Positions 12,229 through 22,400 of a stretch of DNA of 64,000 nucleotides are shown piece by piece (positions within the stretch are counted from its first letter, which is position 1; every line of letters starts with the position of its first letter). Source of the stretch: Plazaster borealis (Eukaryota; Echinodermata; Asteroidea; Forcipulatida; Labidiasteridae); the NCBI GenBank assembly GCA_021014325.1, contig CM037473.1, positions 11,532,696 through 11,596,695 of the forward strand, given 5' to 3'. The notes beneath the pieces are model-generated. The model was not told the DNA's origin, made no database searches, and saw only the letters and a list, made by a program, of their open reading frames with translations. The position numbers were made by a program, and so were the translations under genes.

Positions 12229-12497
12229 TTAGTTACGGTGCATTGCCAAAAAGGGCGGCACAACCCAGCGAAAGCTTCTTGGCACCGATTGTGCCGGCCG
12301 TGTACGAGTCCCACTGGTGAAAAATCCGAGCCTGATTAAGAGTAGTAGCCCGTCGTTATCGCTTTGTAAGTTTTTTCTCACTAATAAAGAGACCTGCATG
12401 GTCACCATTTGTGATTCCTGGCGAAGAAGCTGTATCAAAAAATACATGTTCAATTTTCCTCTTCCTCCTGCCTTTCCGTTGAGTCTGTTGTGCCAAC
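12229..12497 (-). pseudogene. MULE exon 7: C-terminal region
   Basis: It begins WHNRLNGKAGGRGKLN and FLIQLLRQESQMVTMQVSLL. The family-like ending (ARIFHQWDSYTAGTIGAKKL, then SLGCAALFG) lies in another frame, so there is a frameshift near 12365. The stop lies about 15 bp from the satellite array. Confidence 0.82.
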
Positions 12498-12871
12498 CTA
12501 TAACAATGAATAAAGACAAGAAAATAAATAACATGACCGAAATGCCGTTTGGTACATTTGGTAAAGATATTTATTGTTGGAGTCCGTGTCAGGTGAATAT
12601 TATGTTCGCAAATTTTGTCATTTTGACAGAGAATGTGTTCGGCGAACTGGTGACAAAAGGAGCCATTTGACAATTGCGTCATTAGAGGTGTGGGTGGTAG
12701 AATGAGACTGCGAGGGCATTTTTCAGATCGGCTTCTTAGCAATGGTAAATAAATGATGGCGCGCTGTCCAAAATATTTTTTAATAGACCTTTGAATTTTC
12801 ATTTTGAATGCTTAGCATTGGTCGATTATGCATAACCATTTGGTCACATAGTCGGGAAAACCTAAACTAAC

Positions 12872-12971
12872 CTTCGATGTCATTGTATGTTCGAACGCTC
12901 TGTAGGAACACATTCCACTGCTTCGGCTGCCAAACCCCCGTCAACCACGTCCGGTCTACGTATTCGAACAA
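12872..12971 (-). pseudogene. MULE exon 6: conserved RTNND-EGW region
   Basis: A 100-bp exon between acceptor attttgcag and donor gttagt. It encodes YVDRTWLTGVWQPKQWNVF and then SVRTYNDIEG, equivalent to the family's SVRTNNDVEG. The split glycine codon joins exactly to WHNRLN at the start of exon 7. Confidence 0.85.
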
Positions 12972-13104
12972 CTGCAAAATTTCATAAAGAATATTTTTAT
13001 GATTATGTTTTATACAAACATTTTGATAAGAGGACTGGCTTCCTGACCGTGTGTCTCTACATACAACCTGTTAAAAGGGGGCTTGAAAACACAGTTCAAC
13101 TTAC

Positions 13105-13311
13105 CTCTTGAAGCATGGGTGTTATTGCTCGGTCATTGAGTTCTTCAAACATTCAAGGAATTACCTCAGCCGGCAGAAAGGGAAGCGCCATGAGCTCTTT
13201 CAGCAATTTGTACGTACTTGCCTTCTCCTGATAAGCCCTTTGCAGCCCCACAGACTGTACATGCCTCCAGATTACTTGTTTCCATTGGAATCCGCATCCC
13301 ATACACTTTAC
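13105..13311 (-). pseudogene. MULE exon 5: catalytic core, second part
   Basis: Acceptor cattgcag is followed by a segment with GCGFQWKQVIWRHVQ, the place of the family's GCAFHWTQAVWR motif. The motif His has become Gln here. KELMALPFLPAEVIP follows, then a TGA, then MFEELNDRAITPMLQE. Donor gtaagttg follows 13105. Confidence 0.88.
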
Positions 13312-13449
13312 CTGCAATGAATGAAATGCAAATTAATATTTGTACCCTCCATCCACCGGATCATCTCCTAATTGCCACCCTGTATTTATGTTCAAAGCAA
13401 TACAAGCGAAGCATTCAAACACACGTCCTGGAAAATTGTGCGAACTTAC

Positions 13450-13797
13450 ATTTGGGAAAACGGATTCCATTGCCCTCCATAAGCCAACCTGGAAGTCCAG
13501 CATGACCTCCTGTACCTGTGCTTCGGGAATGGCAGCCTTCAAGGCCTTGAAAACTGACTTGTAATCTGAAGTCCGCTTACTAGACATCAAAACATAACAC
13601 GAAGGGACCTGCTTGACCATCCCGTCAAAGCGCGAAGCACTGCACGGACAGCAGCTTGTAGAAAGGACTTCTGACGACCTTGAAGGTGCCATCAACGTAC
13701 CACCTCTTGGCTGTCTCCAGGAATGACAGCTGATCCTCCCGGGCAAAAGTTAAATGACGGCGACCATTGTGTCTGGTGATGTCCTTCAACAAGAACC
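13450..13797 (-). pseudogene. MULE exon 4: catalytic core, first part
   Basis: It starts after acceptor tttgtttgtag and reads through FLETAKRWYVDGTFKVVRSP, in which the D of YVDGTF is the first catalytic aspartate of MULE transposases. A frameshift near 13630 separates this from KQVPSCYVLMSSKRTSDY and EVMLDFQVGLWRAMES, which carries the second catalytic Asp (LDFQ). Donor gtaagttcg follows 13450. Confidence 0.88.
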
Positions 13798-14168
13798 CTA
13801 CAAACAAAATTAGGTATAAATTTACAAAAACAAGAACTTTCGTGTTTTGTGTAGGTAACATTAAACAAGTCTATACAGAAAAAAGTTTGAGGATCGGATG
13901 TAAACTTCTTGAGGCATGATGGACACCAGATTGACTTATTAAATATTATTATTGCTGTGACTTGAATAATTACTTGAGAACTTTTCATGTCAAGTCAAGT
14001 TTGGGGGAAGAGAACAATAATAATAAACTTTTTTTATTTTTTATAAAAAATTCTTGACAGAAACATCTAATAACCAAAAACTTTCCCCGGAAGTATTTGC
14101 GGAAAAAAGGCAAAAAAACCCATCAATCAAACAAATAACAAAGGGAGGGATCGCTCTTATTGTCTTAC

Positions 14169-14512
14169 CTTCGGGAATAAAACTGTTTACAAGATCAAAC
14201 CCCAAGTCATGAGGATGATGAGGCCTCTGTGCCTGTCGCACCCTGTTGGCTGCCCGCACCAAATAATTTGTCAGCTTCGGCATGGATGGCATTGGCTGGT
14301 CCTGTTCCACTCCTCGGACCAGGACGTCCTCCACAATCCCAGCAGCAGAAGTAAAAACGTTCGTTGCTGCCCTGTCCTTGATCTTTTGAACCACCTGAAA
14401 TACAACCTCCTCGCCCGGACGCCCCGGGTAATTATGCGGGGTCGTACCGCATTCAAAGGAGTCCGTCCCTCTCTGCAAGACCGTCGCGCTGCATCTGAGT
14501 TTGCTGGTTTCT
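14169..14512 (-). pseudogene. MULE exon 3: FLYWCH remnant and linker
   Basis: It encodes KLRCSATVLQRG, then a terminal HNYPGRPGEE where FLYWCH fingers usually have HNHPG, so the last zinc-binding His may be lost. The linker follows (ending DLVNSFIPEG) and leads to a donor gtaagaca. The exact acceptor is unclear: the cag at 14523-14525 would put a TGA in this frame, and a weaker one lies about 20 bp further in. Confidence 0.75.
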
Positions 14513-14691
14513 CACAGAACATCTGCAACAACAAAAATTATTCTTAATATTAACACTGTTCATCACACACACAAAAGAACAAGCACAATGAGACTCCAGA
14601 AGGGTAATCCATATGTTATAATATTCATTTTTTAGGTGTTCAACTCATTCCTGTAGATTGTCTACCAGTAACTACTACGTACTACACTTAC

Positions 14692-14825
14692 CAACGGACC
14701 ACTGGAAGTCAAACCCCAGAGTGAAGTCACCACAGAAATCGGCATGGCGATTACGCAAGCAGTACACCGCCACGGGAATAGATTCTCGCTCTGCATCACC
14801 TCTCTGTATAAAGCTTGCGTTATCT
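14692..14825 (-). pseudogene. MULE exon 2: second half of PHD-like finger
   Basis: Acceptor gtgtgtag precedes 14825 and donor gtaagt follows 14692. In the phase set by exon 1 it reads ITQALYREVMQSENLFPWRC followed by TAC. That supplies the final W-x-C-x2-C of the PHD finger. The reading continues open to the donor. The fit of phase and zinc ligands across a 913-bp intron supports the exon pair. Confidence 0.75.
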
Positions 14826-15738
14826 CTACACACAAACAAATAACAAAAGAAATTTTAAATATTATAGTAACTGTAATTGCGGGACTTGTTACGGTTTTAA
14901 GTACAGTAGTTTATTACTAATACTTTTATAGTCTAGTTTGTTGTAATTTTCAGTTTTTGTAAAGCACAACCAGTTATGTTTTGCACTTTACAAGATTACA
15001 TGAATAACTTATTTTAACCATAATTATAGGCCTAATGAAAACTTGGTAAAGCGCCGGGACCTAAGAAACATTGCTCATCATGACGCATTAGTCAAAATTT
15101 ACTTCATTTTCATTATTATTTTGGTTTTATGACATGAGGTGTGATGGCAATATCAAGTAATAAACCACAAGGGAAATTGACTGGGTATATGTTATATATT
15201 TTGGGGTTGAACAAAGAAAATATGACTAGGGCTAATGTGAGACTTGAACCTGCTATATACCTATGAACTAAACATTTCTTCCAAACACTAGCCGAACTAA
15301 GGTAAAGTCGTGCATTGTTAATGTCTTAATAATAAGTGTGCCTCCTTTAAACACAGTAGTAAACATGCCGTAGGCCTAAAGGACCGGTGCTTTCCAATTC
15401 TAGTTTTATGAATGAACTCATATGACGATCTTTAATATTATGACTATCTTTAAATTATGACTATCTTTACGTTAGGACTATCTTTAAGGCGGTTTTCTCC
15501 AAACCTTAGTCATGTTCCACTGTTTGCTGAAAGAACCCTTTTCACCTTTGAACAATTTTTCATAAATGATGTCGCTTCAGAATTTCAAAAACTTTCTCAA
15601 TACGACGAAAAACGCGAAAACAAGTGACATGCAATTTTTTTTTAGAGCAACCTTGTGATCTTTTAGTTGTAATATCATAGGCCCTAGTGTATGACTCTGA
15701 GAAGAACCGGTGAATAGAGTATAAAATCAAAAGCTTAC
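14826..15738. other. Largest intron of the MULE relic
   Basis: AT-rich, non-coding sequence between the two PHD half-exons. It holds no embedded ORF or inverted-repeat element that I can see. The other MULE introns (13798-14168, 13312-13449, 12972-13104, 12498-12871, 14513-14691) are also plain. Confidence 0.6.
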
Positions 15739-15850
15739 CACTGGTACATGTCCGATGCTGCCACTTCTTGCAGCCGTGGCATTCAAGCGCTTGATGTCTT
15801 GAAGAGACCTCCATCTTACACTTAATGCAGGGTTAATCAGCTTGAACAAC
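15739..15850 (-). pseudogene. MULE exon 1: first half of PHD-like finger
   Basis: The exon encodes PCIKCKMEVSS and then ALECHGCKKWQHRTCTS, giving the C-x2-C, C-x2-C and W-x2-H-x2-C spacing of a PHD finger. Donor gtaagc follows 15739. A TAA stop lies in frame three codons before CIKC, so either translation starts at the internal ATG (15814) or this is a disabling mutation. Confidence 0.75.
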
Positions 15851-15990
15851 TCGTTCATCGCCCTTTCTGGTTTTTGCAGGCATGGCAGATTTCGTGGATT
15901 TACAGGCAATGTAAAATTTCTTTTCTATCACACCTTTATTTATATCATCCCATGAGTTGACCGCAGGTACGGGGTTTTAAACAATCACAG

Positions 15991-16228
15991 ACTGTGTCGG
16001 GGGGCGACTGTGTTGGGGGGCGACTGTGTCGGGGGGCGACTGTATCAGGGGGCGACTGTGTCAGAGGGCGACTTTCGGAGGGGCGACTTTGAGAGGGGGC
16101 GACTTTGAGAGGGGGCTCCTTTTATGCGAGGGGCGACTTTGCTAGGGGGCGACTTTGTAGTGGGCGACTTTGCTAGGCAGTGGGCGACTTTGTAGTGGGC
16201 GACTTTGCTAGAGGGCAGGGGCGACTTG
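15991..16228. repeat. GC-rich minisatellite (ggggggcgactgtgt and gggggcgactttg units)
   Basis: About 15 imperfect short units of 14-17 bp built on gggcgactttg or gggcgactgtgtc. A minus-strand ORF (16045-16236) rich in Lys-Ser-Pro repeats arises from the unit sequence and is not called as a gene. Confidence 0.85.
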
Positions 16229-16387
16229 ACTGGCATTGATTAATCATTCATTTCATGTCATTGTTGTAAAAAACTTGCGGGCGACCGAAAATTTTGGTTG
16301 AATCGCCCGGCCTGCGAGAGAAGATCTTATGTCGTGAACAAGAAGTGCTACGGCCGCTACGCAGCAGCTGTGTACTGTACTAGTAGG

Positions 16388-16512
16388 GCCTACTCCTAGA
16401 ACTATGAGGTCGTTTCGCTATCGAACTATAGTTCTAGGAGTACTGTACTACCACATCGGCAGATCCACCCCCACCACTACTCCTAGAACTCATAGTTCTA
16501 GAGTAGGACTGT
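16388..16512. repeat. Cluster of short palindromes tied to 9979-10010
   Basis: Three copies of cctagaactatgag or its inverse occur within 120 bp (about 16392, 16424 and 16482). The first extends into tcgtttcgctatcg, like the copy at 9979. They could mark insertion-element ends or a dispersed palindromic repeat. Confidence 0.55.
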
Positions 16513-16542
16513 AGGAGTACCCCACCTCAATCTTTTTTTCAC

Positions 16543-16830
16543 TCTCGATGATTCATCAATTACAAGGGGTCACTCCAAGAAAATCAAGAAGTTCCATGTC
16601 AAAACAAACCTTAGGCAAAATTCCTTCTCGGTTAGAAGCATAAACAACTGGAATTCACTACCCAATACAGTCATTTGTTCAACTACAGTTAACCAATTCA
16701 AATCCCGACTCAACACTCACTGGTCTTACCACCCACTGAAATTCAGCCCGTACCACCACAATTAAAGTTCTGCAGTCAAGAGGAGCAAATAAGCAAAAGC
16801 TTTAACGCTCTACATCCAGGTAAATCCAGG
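16543..16830 (+). pseudogene. 5'-truncated CR1/L2-like LINE tail
   Basis: An open segment reads ITRGHSKKIKKFHVKTNLRQ, then FSVRSINNWNSLPNTV and FKSRLNTHWSYHPL, to a stop at about 16762. This is the conserved C-terminus downstream of RT in CR1/L2-type LINEs, parallel to 9470-9650. The 3' end carries short direct repeats (atccaggtaa twice near 16815-16835), typical of such tails. The 5' part is absent. Confidence 0.8.
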
Positions 16831-17669
16831 TAAATGATCAAACCTAACCTACAAAATTCTTCTTTTTTTTTTGCTGGTTTACTAAAATAATTGTAACCGT
16901 ACAGTTCTTTGCAAATGAAATCTGTTAACTCACCATCGCACCTTCCCATCTTTGTAGTATTTGACTTCAGAACTGCAGTAAAAACTGTAATTTGTTGGAA
17001 GAAAAACAACGGAGAAGTCTGACAAGCAATATATTTTGTCTTCAATGGCACGGCGCTGGTTTTTGGTGTAGCGCCCTCTATTACCAAGATTATGCCATGC
17101 AGGTCATTGGCTGTGTGTGAAGCGTGCAACAGGGCTAGCTGTGTGTGTATGTACAGAAGTTTAGGCGGCTAGTTCAACTAAAACATTCAGTTTGATTGAT
17201 TGAAGTTGGTAAGATAATTAATTGCTGTATATTACATAAGGTACATTGATGTATAGGCATGTTGTCTTCATTGCATACTGAGCTTTAATTGTTTGCTTGT
17301 GTCAAAGAGGGTGTATTTAACTCTCCGATGGCCTACTATTAAACACATAGGGATTCGTGTAAATCTGACAGGGGCGGGGCATCGCTGAAGCAAAGTAATC
17401 ACTCATCACTCGATCGAATGTAAACATTTTAATAATATTCATAACTTAATAATGCGAACACACCCAACGACATTAAATAGTTATTGTTTAGATGTCAATT
17501 GAAAGGGAAGGGGTAGTATGTCATGTAATGTAGGTTACATCAACATGCATCACATCATATGGCTTCGTGCATTGTAATAGGGGGCCTACATTTTATCTTT
17601 TTCAAAAATTTATTTTTCCCATTGTATGATGACATTGCTGTTAGAGTGTTAGTTTTAAATCAACACATA
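16831..17669. other. No gene recognised
   Basis: A minus-strand 117-codon ORF (16776-17129) overlaps the LINE 3' tail and has no family signature. The rest is plain AT-rich DNA. Confidence 0.45.
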
Positions 17670-17845
17670 ATAGACCTTATGCATTGACGTCATCCAGCGG
17701 CCATCTTGGAGGTAAAACGATGACAAAACAATCGAAACGCACAGATTTGTACGCGCCGCGCACAGAATTGGCCAATGAACAACCTCCTTTTGACCTCAAG
17801 GCGAGGGCGCCCTACTGTTATGACATCATGTGCATAAGGTCTATA
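17670..17845. mobile_element. MITE family G, copy 1
   Basis: Inverted ends: tagaccttatgcattgacgt on the left and tgacatcatgtgcataaggtcta on the right. The ~175-bp element has a GC-richer middle (ccagcggccatcttggaggt). A relative lies at 18732-18876. Confidence 0.75.
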
Positions 17846-18002
17846 TACGACCATTGCCATGCCATGAACCTACTACTACTAGAGTGAAGCCATGGTTAAA
17901 TTCATCCACTTTAATTGTCCTATTTTAGTGAAAACAACAGAATTGTAGACGCATGAGGACTGATACTGGACTCTGTCATATTGATAAGGGAAATACGTAA
18001 GG

Positions 18003-18143
18003 CTGTATCCGAATATAGCAACAGCTATAGCTACGGCTGTTGCTAAGCATGCTAAGGGTGTTGCTAAGGACATCCTACACTTCACCACATGATGACGTAG
18101 CGACCTAGCTGTAGCTGTAGCTAGGTAGCCGCCATTTCGGTCA
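18003..18143. mobile_element. MITE family E, copy 1
   Basis: The ends (gtatccgaatatagc and cgccatttcggtcatgg) enclose the shared core ctaagggtgttgctaaggac. A second copy with cleaner inverted ends lies at 39623-39753. About 140 bp, non-coding. Confidence 0.75.
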
Positions 18144-18215
18144 TGGCCTCACCTTTCAGAATCAGTTGATTTAAGCATGAGTTAGCTTGCCAAGGCCTCG
18201 ACCTCTTTATATCCT

Positions 18216-18400
18216 CCACTCATGGCTGTGGGTGAACACCTAGTTCATCACAAACACAACATTACCTTGGATAATGTACAAGTCATAACACGAGAGGAAC
18301 GCTTCTGGAATAAAAATATCTGGGAGGGCATCAAAACCTAAACAACACTCAACAGGGATGCCTGAGACAACCTTCGGGCTATCTATATTGATGAACTATT
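18216..18400 (+). pseudogene. Penelope-like retroelement C-terminal relic
   Basis: Translation gives AVGEHLVHHKHNITLDNVQV, then TREERFWNKNIWEGIKT, stop, TTLNRDA, stop. The His spacing, the RE-(x)n-EGI/EAI segment and the terminal LNRD match the end of the GIY-YIG region of Penelope-like elements as I know the family. Two stops show it is dead, and the rest of the element was not found nearby. Confidence 0.5.
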
Positions 18401-18731
18401 GTCAGACATGCAAGACCTCCATGGTACTGCAGCCGTGCTTCAGTTCATAGTACAAATAGACTAGGAGGCGAGGTTCTGCCTGCTGTGATGGAAGTCAAAC
18501 AGTGATATTTTAACATTTTGAGTATGATACTGAATAAAACTCCTTAAATTGGTTGTCACATAAAGATGTGGGCACTTGGCAAGGAGTGTGGACTCAATTT
18601 AGTGGAATCAGCCCCCCCCCCCCAATAAATCTTCACAAGGTTTTTTACATTTCGCAATTTTTGTCCACCCAGCAAATGTTTGATGTCTAAGCAAAATTTG
18701 TATTGGTCCTATTGATGTGGCAATAGTGGGC

Positions 18732-18876
18732 GATAGACCTCTTGCACTTTGACGTCACAAGCACAAAATAGTCCCCTTACTGAGGTCAATGAAGAGCTAT
18801 CATTGGCCGAGATTCATGCGCAGCGCGTACACGTTTGTTTGACATCGAAGATGGCGGCAATGCAAGGGGTCTATTG
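18732..18876. mobile_element. MITE family G, copy 2
   Basis: Ends are atagacctcttgcactttgac and atggcggcaatgcaaggggtctat, inverted and imperfect. The core attcatgcgcagcgcgtacac resembles the core of copy 1 at 17745-17760. About 145 bp. Confidence 0.7.
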
Positions 18877-18952
18877 TTAAAGGAATTTGTCTGCCTACAT
18901 GTAGTGAATCAGTTTTGGCATTCTAAATGGTTTATGATAGACTCGACTTACA

Positions 18953-19340
18953 TTAAAGGGATTGTATTCGTTTGATAATTGGAACCTACTGTTTGTTTCA
19001 ATCTATAAAGTTGTAGATACCATAAAACTAACCTGTACAAAATTTCATTTCAAAAGGTGGTAGTGTTTTTGAGATATTGCCAGAAAATCTTGAGCTGTTT
19101 TGTCCATGGAAAAATCTGCAATTGGAATACACAATCTGAGAAACGTTACTGTCAGTAACACTCTCAGATTAAAATTTTTGCGGACAAAAAGCGATATCTT
19201 TTTCCATAACCGTATTACTTCTTAGTGATTAAATTCTCTAAATGCTTTAATACTATCCAAAGCTGCTGTACTTCTTACCAAGTAAGTTTTTATTGCCATT
19301 AATTTTACGAGTCATTACCAAACGTATACAGACCCTTTGA
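18953..19340. mobile_element. MITE family B, copy 2
   Basis: It starts ttaaagggattgtattcgtt and ends aacgtatacagaccctttga, with the same internal order as copy 1. It sits about 90 bp before the acceptor of the large HIRIP3-like exon, so it is intronic or near-promoter DNA there. Confidence 0.8.
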
Positions 19341-19427
19341 CTGTTCAAGTTGTTCCCACTGGATTGTTCTCAACACACTTCTTGATTTCAAGATTTCTAA
19401 ATCCTAATTATTCATTGCACTTTTCAG

Positions 19428-22400
19428 GGAGTATTCAGAATGGCCAGCAATAAGAAAAGGAAACGACTCCTGTGTATGGAAAGCTCATCAGATTCAGATC
19501 ATGATGAAGTCAAAAAGTCTCCAAAGAAAGCTCTACAGATAGCTGCACAGTCGCCACATGGTGAGAAGAAGACTGGGAGGAATTTAAGACCAATTAAAAA
19601 GAGACTCAAACGACCAGTTGATGATTCGGAGGAAGAGTTCATGGCAGCTGAGGGATCAGATACTGTGGAGAAAGAGAGAAGTAGTGATGATGAGATCGAT
19701 GAAGACAATGATGCTGCAAAAAAGGCAGAGTCAGATCATGAGTCTTCAAAGAAAAACCGGTCATCAGTAAAACACATCAGTGGGGGTAGATTATCAAAGA
19801 AAAAAGCTAAGCAGCAAGAGATTATAAGTGACGAGGAGGAGGAGCAAGAAGAGGATGAGAGTGAAGAAGAAAATCTTGAGGTGCATGAATCAGATAGTGA
19901 TTACGAGCCATTTGAGAAAAAACCTGTGCAAGCAATGCACATTAAAAGCAATGGAAGAACCCCCCAAAAGAGGCGCAACCAAAAGGAAATAGGAAGTAGT
20001 GAGGATGAAGAAGAGTTTGTCTCTTGCAAAGAGGACAATCTCAACGAGGAAGAATCAGATAGTGATGATGAACCTCTTAAAAAAGACCTGTCTGTGAACA
20101 ACAAAGGCGAAAGAAAACCCCAAAGAAAAAAGGCAAAGAAGAAACTAGAGATGGATAGCGATGAGGAGGAGGAAGATGAAGAAGCTACTGATGTAGAAGA
20201 GGGCAGAGCAGAGAGTGATGAAGAGCCTCTCAAAAAAGAGCCACCTGTGCACAAAAAAGACAGTGGAAAACCCCAGAAGAAAATAGCCAAGAAAGAACTA
20301 AAGATGGATAGCGATGAGGAGGAGGAAAATGAAGAAGATACTGACATAGAAGAGGGCAGAGCAGAGAGTGATGAAGAGCCTCTCAAAAAAGAGCAACCTG
20401 TGCACAAAAAAGACAGTGGAAAACCCCAGAAGAAAATAGCCAAGAAAGAACTAGAGATGGATAGCGATGAGGAGGAGAAAGATGAAGAAGCTACTGATGT
20501 AGAAGAGGGCAGAGAGCCTCTCAAAAAAGAGCCACCTGTGCACAAAAAAGACAGTGGAAAACCCCAGAAGAAAATAGCCAAGAAAGAACTAAAGATGGAT
20601 AGCGATGAGGAGGAGGAAAATGAAGAAGATACTGACATAGAAGAGGGTGGATCAGATAGTGATTACGAGCCTCTCAAAAAAGAGCCACCTGTGCACAAAA
20701 AAGACAGTGGAAAACCCCAGAAGAAAATAGCCCAGAAAGAACTAGAGATGGATAGCGATGAGGAGGAAAATGAAGAAGATACTGACATAAAAGAGGGTGG
20801 ATCAGATAGTGATAATGAGCCTCTCAAAAAAGAGCCACCTGTGCACAAAAAAGACAGGGGAAAACCCCAGAAGAAAATAGCCAAGAAAGAACTAGAGATG
20901 GATAGCGATGAGGAGGAGGAAAATGAAGAAGATACTGACATAGAAGAGGGTGGATCAGATAGTGATAACGAGCCTCTCAAAAAAGAGCCACCTTTGCACA
21001 AAAAAGACAGGGAAAAACCCCAGAAAAAAATTGCCAAGAAAAAATTACAGATGGCTAGTGATGAGGAGGAAAATGAAGAAGATACTGATATAGAAGAGGG
21101 TGAAGCAGATAGTGATGAAGAGCCTCTCATAAAAAAGCAACCCGTGCACAAGAAAGACAGTGGAAAACCCCAGAAGAAAATTGCCAAGAAAAAGTTAGGG
21201 ATAGCTAGTGATGAGGAGGAAAATGAAGAGGATACTGACATAGCAGAGGCCGAAGCAGATAGTGATGACGAGCATCTTAAAAAACATCGCTCAGTTTCTG
21301 GAGGACTCAACAAAGTCGACAATAAAACCAAAAATTCAAAGAAAGTCTTACAGATGGTCAGTGATGAGGAGGAGGAAGATAAAGAAGATACTGATTCAGA
21401 AGAGGTGGAATCAGATAGTGATTATGTGCCTCTCAAAAAACATCCGTCAGGAGGACTCAACAAAGTCAACAATAAAACCAAGAATTCTAAGAAAGTCATA
21501 CAGATGAGAAGTGATGAGGAGGAGGAAGATGAAGAAGATACTGCCTTAGAAGGGGAGGAATCAGATAGTGATGAAGAGCCTCTCAACAACAAAGGCAGAG
21601 GAAAACCCCAAAAGAAAAAGGTCAAGAAAGAACTAGAGATGGCTAGTGATGAGGAGGAAGATGAAGAAGACATGGAAGAGAAAGAATCGGACACTGATAA
21701 TGAGCCTTTCAAGAAAGATCTGTCATCCCCTGCACACATCAAACGCAAAGGAAGTCCCAAAAAGAGGTCAAAGAAGCAAGAATCAGATGCTTCCCATGGA
21801 GAGGGTCCATCAAGAGCACACAGCAAGAGTACAGGAAAACAGAAGGAGAGATTGAAGAAACAAAAATTTGATAACATTGATGTCTCAATTGATGATGATA
21901 GTGACGAGGAAGACTTTCTAAGTATTGAGAACAAAAGAGACATGAATGCAAAGTCATCCAAACTGAAAAGGACACCTAAGACCAGTAAGAATAAGTCAAA
22001 CAAACGACAGAGAAATATTTCTCCTGTGGTAGTAGTCAAAGGTATTATTGATTCAAGCAGTGAGGAAGAACAAAATACTTCCAACTCTGATGAACCTCTT
22101 TCCAAAACCCAAGCAAATTTATCACCCAAGAAAAAAAAATCTAAAACACCCTCGGAGTTGGAGGAAGGCAGTGATGACGAGTGGGTTATGCCAACAAAAT
22201 CAAAATCATCATACCCAAGGCAGACACGTGAACGATCACAAGAGAAAAGATCTGGTATAAAGAGTAGGTCAAGAAGATCTCGGAGGGGTAAAGAATCAGA
22301 TGAATGCAGTTCAGAAGAAGACGATACCGATGAAGGTTATTCAGTTGTCAAACAACAAGCCCATCAGAAGAAATCAACATCCAGGGAGAAAAAACAGAAC

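Larger units (their letters stand above)
12229..15850 (-). pseudogene. MULE transposase gene, seven exons (PHD-FLYWCH-MULE), disabled
   Basis: This is a minus-strand Mutator-like (MULE) transposase gene, reconstructed from splice signals and family motifs. Exons run from 15850 (start uncertain) to 15739, then 14825-14692, about 14512-14169, 13797-13450, 13311-13105, 12971-12872 and 12497-12229. Order of domains: a PHD-type zinc finger (exons 1-2), the end of a FLYWCH finger (exon 3), the DDE-type MULE core (exons 4-5) and the conserved tail (exons 6-7). Introns keep consensus GT-AG ends. Disabling changes are a frameshift in exon 4, a TGA in exon 5, a frameshift or stop in exon 7, a stop just 5' of the PHD finger, and loss of the first half of the FLYWCH finger. 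Such proteins cut and paste their own DNA. This copy cannot work as it stands. Confidence 0.85.

Noticed and set aside
12317..12670. Plus-strand 117-codon ORF
   Set aside because: Antisense to MULE exon 7 and its intron; no family signature.
16045..16236. Minus-strand Lys-Ser-Pro repeat protein
   Set aside because: Reading of a GC-rich minisatellite next to transposon relics; no start or splice support.
19901..22129. Long minus-strand ORFs (245, 222 and 235 codons) rich in Ser and Phe
   Set aside because: They are the antisense of the repetitive acidic HIRIP3 exon: codons such as gag and gat have no stop in reverse. The repeats explain their length.
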